A DNA stretch of 64,000 nucleotides, taken from Bruticola sp004554425. Its GTDB lineage: Bacteria; Vulcanimicrobiota; Xenobia; Xenobiales; Xenobiaceae. The notes under the pieces were generated by a model that was not told the origin of the DNA, did no database searches, and saw only the letters and a program-made list of their open reading frames with translations. The stretch's first letter is position 1. Every line of letters starts with the position of its first letter. The translations under genes were made by a program, and so were the position numbers. Positions 1-8,293 of the stretch are shown here, piece after piece. The DNA lies in contig CATXCY010000005.1 of assembly GCA_958366945.1 (NCBI GenBank), positions 1 to 64,000 on the forward strand, written 5' to 3'.

Positions 1-54
1 ATAGGAGCGTTAGCTCCTTAGAAGCCCATCACCTTTAGGTGATGGGTAGTTCAC
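1..54 (+). mobile_element. Right end of an IS200/IS605-type element (omega-RNA 3' end), cut by the window edge
   Basis: Two consecutive hairpins are seen. The first has a 6-bp stem (3-8 with 13-18, loop GTTA). The second has a perfect 9-bp stem, CCCATCACC at 25-33 with GGTGATGGG at 38-46. It is preceded by GAAG and followed by TAGTTCAC at 47-54. From memory of the family, this GAAGCCC-hairpin-GGGTAGTTCAC layout is typical of IS605/TnpB right ends, where the same RNA hairpin closes the omega-RNA scaffold and the next ~16-20 nt act as guide. The adjoining sequence runs straight into the 3' end of the neighbouring hydrolase gene. There is no T-run, so a plain terminator is less likely. The transposase would lie to the left of position 1. 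Confidence 0.55.
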
Positions 55-60
55 TAAGAG

Positions 61-1005
61 CTAATTTTGGTGATTATTCTCAAAATATTTACTCAATCGT
101 AAAGCAATATTTTCCTGAAGATTTACGTAGTAAAAGCTATAGTCTAAGGAGTGGAAACTAGCTGGGCCAAAACTAGATACATGGCGCGAATAATAAGCTT
201 TGGGATTTTCTAAACTGCGGCAAATAACTGTGCCTCTTTCCAAGCAAAGCTGAGCGTCGGCTAAAGGAGCACCTATTTCACAGTGACCACCTTTATCCAT
301 GTGTAATGAGCCTTTATTAAGACTTAATGGAGCATAAGTATCATCAGTACGCCAGTTTAGAGGATTGATGGCTCTAGTGCCAGGGGAAAGAAGCACACTC
401 TTAGCGTGCATATTCTCTGGCCCTTCGGTGTTATAAGAAATAATAACGCCCACATCATCTGCGCCTTGAGCCATCTTAAGGAAAGGACAACTTTTGAGAA
501 TACTATCAAATACACCAAAGCCAATTACGTAGGCAGCAACCATACGCTTGTAATAGTCTTGATGTTTAGCAAAATAGAGCGTCAAAACATAAAGAGCCAT
601 TAAAGAGCCTTGTGAATGACCGGCCAAAATAAAAGGGCGACCATTATTCACATGAGTAAAGTAATAATCCAAAGCGGCAAATATATCTTCTCTAGGCGCT
701 CCTTCATACAACTTAAGCTCTTCTTGCTTGCTAAGTTTGCCAGCGCTAAAAGCGTTGCACTGACGATATAAAGGTATAAAAACGTTAGTCGATTTTGTAA
801 AAACTGAAGCTTGCAAACGCTCATATTTTTTTGCATTAGTACGCATAGAAGAGTCGTTTATGTCACATATTAAAGGAGCATCTACTTCTGTAGGAGCGTA
901 ACAAGTAGGGCAAAGATAAATCGTATCAGCAGGATGGACAATCTCTTGGGGATAAGCTAACCAATTGTTTTTATTAGAATAGTCGGTAATGGTATTTTCT
1001 GGCAT
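61..1005 (-). CDS. DUF3089-family alpha/beta hydrolase
   Basis: A protein of 314 aa when started at the ATG of 1003-1005, which has GAGGTGG eight bases upstream. A GTG further up (1017) overlaps that Shine-Dalgarno and is less likely. The nucleophile elbow GHSQGS and the upstream N-FIPLYR block match DUF3089, an esterase/lipase-like alpha/beta hydrolase family. A later conserved HC-EIG block could carry the catalytic His. I see no clear signal peptide, so a cytosolic location is likely. The substrate is unknown. The stop codon lies seven bases from the putative IS605-type right end, so the element may have inserted just behind the gene. It is not obviously in an operon with yihY, being separated by about 110 bases. 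Confidence 0.7.
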   Translation of the reverse strand: MPENTITDYSNKNNWLAYPQEIVHPADTIYLCPTCYAPTEVDAPLICDINDSSMRTNAKKYERLQASVFTKSTNVFIPLYRQCNAFSAGKLSKQEELKLYEGAPREDIFAALDYYFTHVNNGRPFILAGHSQGSLMALYVLTLYFAKHQDYYKRMVAAYVIGFGVFDSILKSCPFLKMAQGADDVGVIISYNTEGPENMHAKSVLLSPGTRAINPLNWRTDDTYAPLSLNKGSLHMDKGGHCEIGAPLADAQLCLERGTVICRSLENPKAYYSRHVSSFGPASFHSLDYSFYYVNLQENIALRLSKYFENNHQN

Positions 1006-1113
1006 AGCTCTTGCCACCTCGTTTAAACTTATTACTGAAAAGACCCGGCCGTTTTTGCTAAGCGAACTATAAATCCTTGTCCGACTTATTTTGAAGCTAA
1101 CAATGGTGAAAAT

Positions 1114-2094
1114 TTATCCTGGCAAAACACGCTGACCGCTGCGCAATTCTTGCTGATAGGCATAAGCATATACAACTTCAGCTCCCAGCAAAAAAACTAT
1201 AGCCACAATATATAGCCATGTCATTAAGCCTACCAAATACCAAATAGACCCGTAAAAAGCAGATACTTGGCCAAAACGGACGCCATATTCTAAATAGGCC
1301 AAGCTAGATAATTTCCAAGCCATGCCAGAAAAAGCCGCTCCGGGGATCAGGTAGCCTACAGGTAAAGACTCAGCTGGTAAGAGTCTGTACATCATTAAAA
1401 ATAATACACTAGCTCCTAAAGGTACAAATATCCAAGAGACGATCCAATTCCAAATTAAAGCTTGATCTAAAGAAAATCCCATAAAAGAAGGCAAAGCGAA
1501 ACTGGAAATAACATTTTGTACCAAAGTCATTAAGCCTGTAAAAGTTAAAAGGGCTATAAAAGCTAAACCTGTAACTAAAATAAGATACATACTTACCAAG
1601 TTGCTGGAAAACCAATTGCGCCTATTGGTCATATTCCAAACACGATGCAAGCTATACTCCATAGATACAAACATATGGCGGCCAGACCACAATCCCAAAA
1701 TAACGGAAATAATCACATTACGTCCGATATGATCAGCCAAAATGGATAATTCTTTTTCTACCCATTCGCTAGTGGCAGGCATCAGTTGTTGAATTAGTCC
1801 TACTGTGTAAGCCAAACCACCAGATTCGTTTAAAGAGACTGAACTGATTTGGGAAAATCCGGTGATAACTTGCTGGTGAATCCAATCGATAGAAAAAATC
1901 CAACTAAAAAAAGAGACCAAAACTAAACACATAGGAAAGAGCGAAAGGAATGCATAAAAAGCGATGCCTGCCGCTAAAAAGGTACAATCATCCCTAATAA
2001 AATTGCGAATCACATCAGCTAAAACCAAGAGCCAAAAACGGCAGACATGGCGCAACTGATATAATTTTCCTTCCTGCTCCATCTTTGTCCACAC
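1114..2094 (-). CDS. YihY/BrkB (UPF0761) family inner-membrane protein
   Basis: A 326-aa polytopic membrane protein. The N-terminal stretch FLAAGIAFYAFLSLFPM and the later GSIWYLVGLMTWLYI segment are characteristic of the YihY/BrkB family. About six hydrophobic segments are visible. Early literature called the E. coli member RNase BN, which has since been withdrawn; the molecular role is unsettled. The listed GTG start is only 11 bases after the stop of the upstream pilT gene and has no good Shine-Dalgarno, so translation may be coupled. An ATG four codons in (2082) is an alternative start. The gene closes the pilT-pilT-yihY set. Confidence 0.8.
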   Translation of the reverse strand: MWTKMEQEGKLYQLRHVCRFWLLVLADVIRNFIRDDCTFLAAGIAFYAFLSLFPMCLVLVSFFSWIFSIDWIHQQVITGFSQISSVSLNESGGLAYTVGLIQQLMPATSEWVEKELSILADHIGRNVIISVILGLWSGRHMFVSMEYSLHRVWNMTNRRNWFSSNLVSMYLILVTGLAFIALLTFTGLMTLVQNVISSFALPSFMGFSLDQALIWNWIVSWIFVPLGASVLFLMMYRLLPAESLPVGYLIPGAAFSGMAWKLSSLAYLEYGVRFGQVSAFYGSIWYLVGLMTWLYIVAIVFLLGAEVVYAYAYQQELRSGQRVLPG

Positions 2095-2105
2095 TAAGTG
2101 AGTTT

Positions 2106-3173
2106 TCAGTCTTCAAACAATTGATCGTGGTATTTAATAACCTCAATATCAGTGCAATATTCTTCGGCTACACTCATAGAAATTTGCCTAGTATGCAATA
2201 AGTAAGCTAAATGCAGATCCAAAGTTTGCATACCTTCAGAGCGTCCCATCATTAAGAAACTGCGAATTTGCGACGTTTTTCCCTCGCGAATAATGCCTGA
2301 CATACTGCTATTCATAAGCATAATTTCCATAGCAGCTACCCGTCCGCCACCGTTGCATTTGGGAATAAGTTGTTGGCAAACAATGGCTTTAAGTGATCCA
2401 GAAAGCAAAGATCTAACCTGAGGTTGCTCCTCAGGAGGAAAAACATCCACTATACGAGCTAAAGTTTGGGCTACAGAACTAGTATGCAAAGTAGCTAGTA
2501 CTAAATGACCAGTTTCGGCTGCACGCAAAGCTTGGCTTATAGTGTCCAAATCACGCATCTCTCCTACCATAAGTACATCTGGAGATTCACGCAAAGAAGC
2601 TTTCAAAGCATCAGCAAAATTGTGAGCATGTCGCCCTAATTCACGCTGTTCCAAAAACGATTTGGCAATAGGATGAATAAATTCTATAGGATCTTCAACA
2701 GTGATAATATGGTCTGTACGTGTGCAATTGATATGGTTTAGCATAGCGGCCAAAGTGGTAGATTTTCCGCAACCAGTAGGGCCAGTAACCAAAACGAGAC
2801 CTTTGGTAGATTCGGCAATATTTTTAAGAACTTGAGGTAAGCCTAACTTACTCAAAGTAGGCACTTCGTTGGGAATTACGCGAAAAACAGCCCCGCGCCC
2901 ACCGTAATGATTAAAAGCATTGACTCTGAAACGCGATAAACCGGGACAATTATAAGCGAAATCGACATCTCCCATAGTCAAGAAAGTTTGGTAGTCTTCC
3001 TCATTCATCAAGGGCAAAATCATATCAGCCACAGTTTCGTCATCGAGTTCATCGACGTCTAAAAAGTGAATTTTACCTTGAATACGCAAAGCAGGATGAC
3101 TGTTTTCCTGAATGTGCAAATCGGAAGCGCCTTTTTCTACAGCTTGGCGCAATAACTTTTCTAAAGTCAGCAT
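2106..3173 (-). CDS. pilT: Type IV pilus retraction ATPase PilT-like (copy 1)
   Basis: A 355-aa secretion ATPase of the PilT/PilU group. Walker A GPTGCGKSTT is at residues 131-140, the Asp box TVEDPIEF near 158-165, Walker B GEMRD at about 204-208, and the His box ATLHT near 227-231. The C-terminal IIREGKTSQ resembles the AIRNLIRE motif of retraction ATPases. It would act at the inner-membrane base of a type IV pilus to depolymerise pilin. It starts three bases after the stop of the second pilT-like gene, with a G-rich Shine-Dalgarno inside that gene, so the pair is almost certainly co-transcribed. No pilin or assembly genes are in the window. Confidence 0.9.
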   Translation of the reverse strand: MLTLEKLLRQAVEKGASDLHIQENSHPALRIQGKIHFLDVDELDDETVADMILPLMNEEDYQTFLTMGDVDFAYNCPGLSRFRVNAFNHYGGRGAVFRVIPNEVPTLSKLGLPQVLKNIAESTKGLVLVTGPTGCGKSTTLAAMLNHINCTRTDHIITVEDPIEFIHPIAKSFLEQRELGRHAHNFADALKASLRESPDVLMVGEMRDLDTISQALRAAETGHLVLATLHTSSVAQTLARIVDVFPPEEQPQVRSLLSGSLKAIVCQQLIPKCNGGGRVAAMEIMLMNSSMSGIIREGKTSQIRSFLMMGRSEGMQTLDLHLAYLLHTRQISMSVAEEYCTDIEVIKYHDQLFED

Positions 3174-3176
3174 ATC

Positions 3177-4271
3177 TTAAAAACGCCCCCTATTGCGACT
3201 TAAATCTAAACGCGAACCCAATTCCTTTTTGTCATGGCCACGATTAAGCGCTTCTTGGCAATCAACTTTACCTTCTTCTACTAAACGCAACAGCTCATTA
3301 TCCATTAAGCGCATGCCTTTGTTGGCAGCAGCTTCAATAATACCCACCAATTGGTGACATTTGTTTTCGCGAATAATATTAGCTATAGCCTCGGTATTAA
3401 GCATCATTTCTACAGCCGGAACCAGTCCTTTACCATCAGCTCTAGGCAAAAGTTGTTGCGAAATTACAGCATTTAAGCTGTCGGCCAACATTGTGCGCAC
3501 TTGCCATTGTTGAGCAGCAGAAAAAGCACCTATAACACGACTTATAGTATGAGTAGCCGAAGTAGTGTGCATAGTACCTAAAACCAAGTGACCAGTTTCG
3601 GCAGCCGTTATTGCCAATTGGATAGTTTCCAAATCGCGTAACTCTCCTATAACAATAACATCGGGATCTTCACGCAATGCCGCTGTTAAAGCACGTTGGA
3701 AATTATAAACATGAACGCCTACCTGACGCTGCGCTATCATGGCCATATTGTTGGTATGGATATATTCGATAGGATCTTCTATCGTAATCATATGTACAGC
3801 CCGATGGTCATTTATATAACGACACATAGCTGCCAAAGTGCTAGTTTTACCACAACCAGCCGGCCCAGTGACTAAAACTAAACCGTTTCTATTAGTAGTT
3901 AAAGAAGCTATTTGCTCCGGCAAATTCAACTCGGCAATAGTCGGCGGAGTCCAGGGAATTAGCCTAAAGACAACAGACAAACCGCGACTTTGAATATATG
4001 TATTGCAGCGAAAGCGCGTCAGCCCAACCTCTTCTACATCTTCTTCATAAGCAAAATCTAAACTGCATTCATTTTGGAAACGCTCATATTCTAATTCAGT
4101 AAGAGCTTCTCTCAAAATCTCATCAATTTCTTCAGATTCTACGGTAGGCATATTTAAAGGCACTAAACGACCGTAAAGACGCACAGCTGGCGGATAGCCG
4201 GAAGCCAAAAGCAAATCCGAACCGTCAGCTTTAATCATCTCAGACAAACATTTATTTAAAGAAATACCCAT
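3177..4271 (-). CDS. Type IV pilus retraction ATPase PilT/PilU-like (copy 2)
   Basis: 364 aa, paralogous to the gene that follows it. Walker A is the variant GPAGCGKTST at residues 136-145. The Asp box TIEDPIEY, Walker B GELRD and the His box GTMHT are all present, so ATPase activity is expected. IIRENKCHQ corresponds to the retraction motif region. The C-terminus is charged (RLDLSRNRGRF). GAGG lies four bases before the ATG. The pair resembles PilT/PilU arrangements in which one ATPase assists the other; which copy is the main motor cannot be told from sequence. Confidence 0.88.
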   Translation of the reverse strand: MGISLNKCLSEMIKADGSDLLLASGYPPAVRLYGRLVPLNMPTVESEEIDEILREALTELEYERFQNECSLDFAYEEDVEEVGLTRFRCNTYIQSRGLSVVFRLIPWTPPTIAELNLPEQIASLTTNRNGLVLVTGPAGCGKTSTLAAMCRYINDHRAVHMITIEDPIEYIHTNNMAMIAQRQVGVHVYNFQRALTAALREDPDVIVIGELRDLETIQLAITAAETGHLVLGTMHTTSATHTISRVIGAFSAAQQWQVRTMLADSLNAVISQQLLPRADGKGLVPAVEMMLNTEAIANIIRENKCHQLVGIIEAAANKGMRLMDNELLRLVEEGKVDCQEALNRGHDKKELGSRLDLSRNRGRF

Positions 4272-4337
4272 CTCGCCTCGGTTTTTCTAGCATTTTTTCC
4301 GCTCTTCCTTCGCTTAGTAGAAACCACCAAGCAAATA

Positions 4338-5414
4338 TCAGATAATTTCAAAATCTTCCGAATTGGGCTCGCCCAGTTCCTTGCTAAGTGCTTCCAGCTT
4401 AGCCAATTTACGGCTTAAAGTCGTACGCGGTATATTAGGTTCAAACATAGCTCCCAATTCACGCAAAGAGGCTTCCGGATTATCTAATCTGGCCAAAGCT
4501 ATACTTTGTAAATCAGATGGTAAAGAAGTTAAAACCCCTTCCCTTTGCAATAAGCGCAAACAACCTATTTGACGTACTGAAGCTAAGCTGGAACGAGCCA
4601 TATTAGCACTTTCGGCATTTACCCGCCTTCTAACATCATTGCGAGTTTCTTTCAGAGCCAAAACTTCCTCAAAATTTAATCTGGCTGAATTTGCCCCCAT
4701 AATGCTTAGAGTTTCAGCTATATCTGAAGCCCTTTTCAAAGTCACTACCCAAGTTCGACGCCGTTTGCTTAAAGAAGGCTTTACCCCATCAAGCCTCAAG
4801 CAAACAGAAGCTCTTTCGGCCAAAGCATGGCTCGGTAAAGCCAGTTCTAAGCAATATTCTTTATGCGGATCGCTTATTGAGCCAAAAGCCAGAAATAAAC
4901 CACTCAGCCAATGACGACGACAGCATAAATTTAAAGTCAAAGTTTTACCTCCGACAGGAATATTCTCGCTTTTTACGCTCTCGTCAGCGCTTAAGTTGCT
5001 TTTGGCTTGACCGGCAGGAGAAACCCAAAAGCGCAAATCACATTCAGTATCGGGTAAATTCAGCAAATCTTCATGGAGGAATTGTAAGCAACGTCTAGTT
5101 TTGCCAAGTTTTGGCTCTTCCATAAGTTTGATAATGTAATGGCATTTTTCTCCGACATTTTCTTGCCCATCTTTCTCAACTGACGGAGATGCTGAACGTG
5201 TCCACAAAAATTCCAGATCAAAGCTGCGCAAAATTTTAACAGCAAAACCAGCCACATCTAATAAATTGAAACGTAAAACTGGTCCATCATAAACCTGATA
5301 AGTTCGAGCAGCCTCCATAAAAGCAGCCAAAATATAACGACGGCAGCAAATTTTGGGACGACTATGAGTAATTTCTGAGCGGACTTCTGAGGAAAAAGAA
5401 TTGTCTTTATACAT
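4338..5414 (-). CDS. whiA: WhiA-like DNA-binding protein
   Basis: 358 aa. The N-terminus SSEVRSEITHSRPKICCRRY matches the WhiA opening domain. The middle (RRHWLSGLFLAFGSISDPHKEY onward) matches the LAGLIDADG-like fold WhiA shares with homing endonucleases. The C-terminal block RRRVNAESANM...RQIGCL, then LDNPEASLRELG, is the conserved WhiA helix-turn-helix domain. WhiA is a transcriptional regulator and cell-cycle factor in Actinobacteria and Firmicutes. Here it stands alone, without the usual rapZ/yvcK neighbours. A strong gyrA terminator lies just upstream, so it needs its own promoter. The first two thirds are poorly conserved, with a Ser/Lys-rich stretch around 80-155. Confidence 0.8.
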   Translation of the reverse strand: MYKDNSFSSEVRSEITHSRPKICCRRYILAAFMEAARTYQVYDGPVLRFNLLDVAGFAVKILRSFDLEFLWTRSASPSVEKDGQENVGEKCHYIIKLMEEPKLGKTRRCLQFLHEDLLNLPDTECDLRFWVSPAGQAKSNLSADESVKSENIPVGGKTLTLNLCCRRHWLSGLFLAFGSISDPHKEYCLELALPSHALAERASVCLRLDGVKPSLSKRRRTWVVTLKRASDIAETLSIMGANSARLNFEEVLALKETRNDVRRRVNAESANMARSSLASVRQIGCLRLLQREGVLTSLPSDLQSIALARLDNPEASLRELGAMFEPNIPRTTLSRKLAKLEALSKELGEPNSEDFEII

Positions 5415-5448
5415 TGTCTCTGCCGAATTATAAGCTCCACTAAAAAAA

Positions 5449-5473
5449 TAAGAGCGCTGCAGCAGCGCTCTTA
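5449..5473 (-). terminator. Rho-independent terminator after gyrA
   Basis: A perfect 11-bp stem, TAAGAGCGCTG (5449-5459) with CAGCGCTCTTA (5463-5473), and a three-base loop. On the minus strand it is followed by a run of seven T. It ends the gyrB-gyrA2-gyrA transcript about 45 bases after the gyrA stop and separates it from whiA. Confidence 0.85.
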
Positions 5474-5514
5474 TAAAAAACGATTGCTAAGAATTAGCAG
5501 TTGAGGCTGCTCTT

Positions 5515-8280
5515 TTAGTCTTCTTTTATAGAATCACCCTCTGCTTCGTCAAAGCTTTCTTCAGGCAAATTCTCATAAAAATCATCATAATCTTCGCCTT
5601 CATGAATAGCTCCGTCAGTTTCCTGAGCTGACTCTTGTGAATCTTCCGTACCTAAAGCAGTCACTCCCTCAAGGTCATCTTCAAGAGGAATTTTATCTTC
5701 CTCTTCATCTTTGGTGACCACATAAGAAGCTTTAATTACTTTGTCTCCCTCGGCGACATTGATAACTTTAACACCTCCAGCAGTACGATGGCGCAAACTT
5801 ATACCTTTTACAGAAATGCGCACCACTACACCTTGAGAGGTGGAAATCATTATCTGATCATGAGCTTCCACTATAAGAGCAGCAGCCACTGGGCCGATCT
5901 TTTCGCTAATAGTCATACCTATAACGCCTTGGCCACGTCTGCCTTTGATGTTAAATTCATCAAGCTTTATGCGTTTTCCAAAGCCATTTTCGGTAATAAT
6001 TACTAACTCGCTTCCGTGAGTATCTGAAGTAAGAGCAGCAATTTTATCTTCAGCGCGTAAAGAAATACTCTTGACGCCCAAAGAAGTTCGCCCTTGCTGG
6101 CGTACAGATTCTTCAGAAAAACGTAAAACACGTCCACTTTTAGTGACAATAAAGAGCGAATGTCCAGAAGAAGCATTATCTTGAGTAGAATTATCTTCTT
6201 CAAGATCGTCACTTTCGGTCAATTCCTCTTCAGCTTCTAAACTTTGAAGAGGTTCAGAAGTTAAATCGTTATCAACTTCAATTTCTTCAGAATCTATATT
6301 TTCTTCACAACCGGAAGCTGAATATATGGCTGTAGCCAGTTCATCACCTTCTCTTATAACTAGGGCCTTTTTACCTTTGGAAGGCACGCGCAAAAACTGA
6401 CTTAAAGAAGTCCTTTTTACATAACCGTAAGCAGTGATGGTAACTATACTACCTTGAGTAAGAGAAGACTCCAAAGGAATTACGGCTACAACCTTTTCAC
6501 CTGGCTCCAAGCTCAATAGGTTCACTAAAGCTGTACCCATAGAAGCTCGTTTATTGCTGGGCAATTCGTAAACTTTTAAACGATAAACCCTAGCTTTATT
6601 AGTGAAGAAAAGCAGTACATCGTGAGCCCTACAAGTGAAAAGTTGCTCCAGAGAGTCGTCAGCTTTAAGCTTGAGAGAACTGCGTCCGCGACCTCCGCGA
6701 CCTTGGGTTCTATATTGAGACAAGCTGACGCGTTTGGCATAGCCGCTGCCAGAAATAGTTACTACCATTTGTTCATTGCTGATCAAATCTTCAATATCTA
6801 TTTCTTCGCCTTCAGAAGAAAGGATACGAGTTCTTCTTGCGTCGGAGTAGCGAGCTTGAATTTGCAACAACTCATCCTTGATTACACCGTCAATTTTGTG
6901 TACATCAGCTAAAAGACTCTGACAATAAGAGATAGTTTTTAGCAAATTGTCATGTTCGGTAGAGAATTTTTCATATTCCAAACCGGTAAGCTTTTGCAAA
7001 CGCATATCCAAAATAGCTTGAGCCTGAATTTCACTAAAGTTATAGTGCTCCATCAAGCTGATTCTGGCTCTATCGGCATCGGAAGAGTTTTCAATTAGCT
7101 CTATTATTTCATCAATATGATTGAGAGACTCTAAAATAGCCTGGACTATATGATCGCGAGCCAAAGCTTTATCAAGTTCATATTGAGTACGTCTGCGCAC
7201 CACGCTGCGTCTGTGCTCAATGTAGCAAGATAAAACTTCTTTTAATGTGAGCAAACGCGGAACATTATTAACCAAAGCCAACATAATAACGCTATAGTTA
7301 GACTGCAAGCGAGTATGAGTCAGCAAGCGATTAAGTACAACTTTGGCGTTGGCGTTGGCTGCCAACTCGATCACAATGCGAATACCTTTGCGGCTAGATT
7401 CGTCACGCAAATCGGTAATGCCAGTCAAAGTTCCGTCATTTACCTTAGCAGCAATTTCTTCGACCATTCTGGCTTTATTTACTTGATAAGGAATTTCGGT
7501 AACAATGATAGCTTGCTTACCGGGACGTATTTCTTCAAAAGAAGTTACTGAGCGTACTTTTATACTGCCTCTCCCTGAAGAATAAGCGTCACGAATACCG
7601 TTCTGACCACAAATTACAGCTCCGGTAGGAAAATCTGGACCGGGGATATAGAGCATAAGATCGTCTAGGCTAATATTTGGATCGTCCAAATAAGCCAAAA
7701 TACCATTTATAACCTCACGCAAATTGTGCGGTGGTATTTTTGTGGCCATACCTACGGCGATGCCCTCAGAACCGTTAATAATTAAATTAGGCAAAAGGGC
7801 AGGCAAAACTACCGGCTCTTGGGTAGAATTGTCAAAGTTGGGACGCCAATCAACCGTATTTTTCCCCAAATCACGGATCATTTCCATAGAAATGCGAGCC
7901 AACTTAGCCTCGGTATAACGCATATGAGCCGGCGAATCTCCGTCAATGGAACCGAAGTTTCCCTGCGGAGCTACCAAGGGATAGCGCATGTTGAAAGGCT
8001 GAGCCAAACGCACCATGGCATCATACACGGAAGAATCTCCGTGAGGATGATAACGAGCCAGAACGTTTCCTACTGTAGAAGCCGACTTGCGAAATTTCTT
8101 ATCAGGAGTTATATGCTCTTCAAACATTGTATAAATAATGCGTCTATGCACAGGCTTAAAACCGTCGCGCACATCGGGAAGAGCTCTGGCTATAATAACG
8201 CTCATAGCGTAATCTACATAAGCTTCTTTCATGCCCTCTTCAATAGGCATAGAAACTATCTTCTGGCGTTTTTCTTCCAT
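5515..8280 (-). CDS. gyrA: DNA gyrase subunit A (full length)
   Basis: 921 aa from the ATG at 8278-8280, which has AAGGA ten bases upstream; a TTG two codons earlier is possible. The N-terminal breakage-reunion domain carries HPHGDSSVYDAMVRLAQ (the quinolone-determining segment) and RYTEAKLAR with catalytic Tyr122. After the coiled coil, a beta-pinwheel C-terminal domain starts near 500 and contains a gyrase-box-like QGRGGRG (about 526-532), so this copy should introduce negative supercoils. Odd features are an acidic insertion of about 50 residues near 660-708 within the pinwheel and a long acidic tail, which make it longer than the usual 800-880 aa. It lies a few bases downstream of a second, shorter gyrA-like gene. 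Confidence 0.96.
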   Translation of the reverse strand: MEEKRQKIVSMPIEEGMKEAYVDYAMSVIIARALPDVRDGFKPVHRRIIYTMFEEHITPDKKFRKSASTVGNVLARYHPHGDSSVYDAMVRLAQPFNMRYPLVAPQGNFGSIDGDSPAHMRYTEAKLARISMEMIRDLGKNTVDWRPNFDNSTQEPVVLPALLPNLIINGSEGIAVGMATKIPPHNLREVINGILAYLDDPNISLDDLMLYIPGPDFPTGAVICGQNGIRDAYSSGRGSIKVRSVTSFEEIRPGKQAIIVTEIPYQVNKARMVEEIAAKVNDGTLTGITDLRDESSRKGIRIVIELAANANAKVVLNRLLTHTRLQSNYSVIMLALVNNVPRLLTLKEVLSCYIEHRRSVVRRRTQYELDKALARDHIVQAILESLNHIDEIIELIENSSDADRARISLMEHYNFSEIQAQAILDMRLQKLTGLEYEKFSTEHDNLLKTISYCQSLLADVHKIDGVIKDELLQIQARYSDARRTRILSSEGEEIDIEDLISNEQMVVTISGSGYAKRVSLSQYRTQGRGGRGRSSLKLKADDSLEQLFTCRAHDVLLFFTNKARVYRLKVYELPSNKRASMGTALVNLLSLEPGEKVVAVIPLESSLTQGSIVTITAYGYVKRTSLSQFLRVPSKGKKALVIREGDELATAIYSASGCEENIDSEEIEVDNDLTSEPLQSLEAEEELTESDDLEEDNSTQDNASSGHSLFIVTKSGRVLRFSEESVRQQGRTSLGVKSISLRAEDKIAALTSDTHGSELVIITENGFGKRIKLDEFNIKGRRGQGVIGMTISEKIGPVAAALIVEAHDQIMISTSQGVVVRISVKGISLRHRTAGGVKVINVAEGDKVIKASYVVTKDEEEDKIPLEDDLEGVTALGTEDSQESAQETDGAIHEGEDYDDFYENLPEESFDEAEGDSIKED

Positions 8281-8293
8281 AACCAACTATTCC

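Noticed and set aside
1..60. A plain Rho-independent terminator at the left edge
   Set aside because: The strong hairpin lacks a T-run on either strand and is followed by TAGTTCAC.
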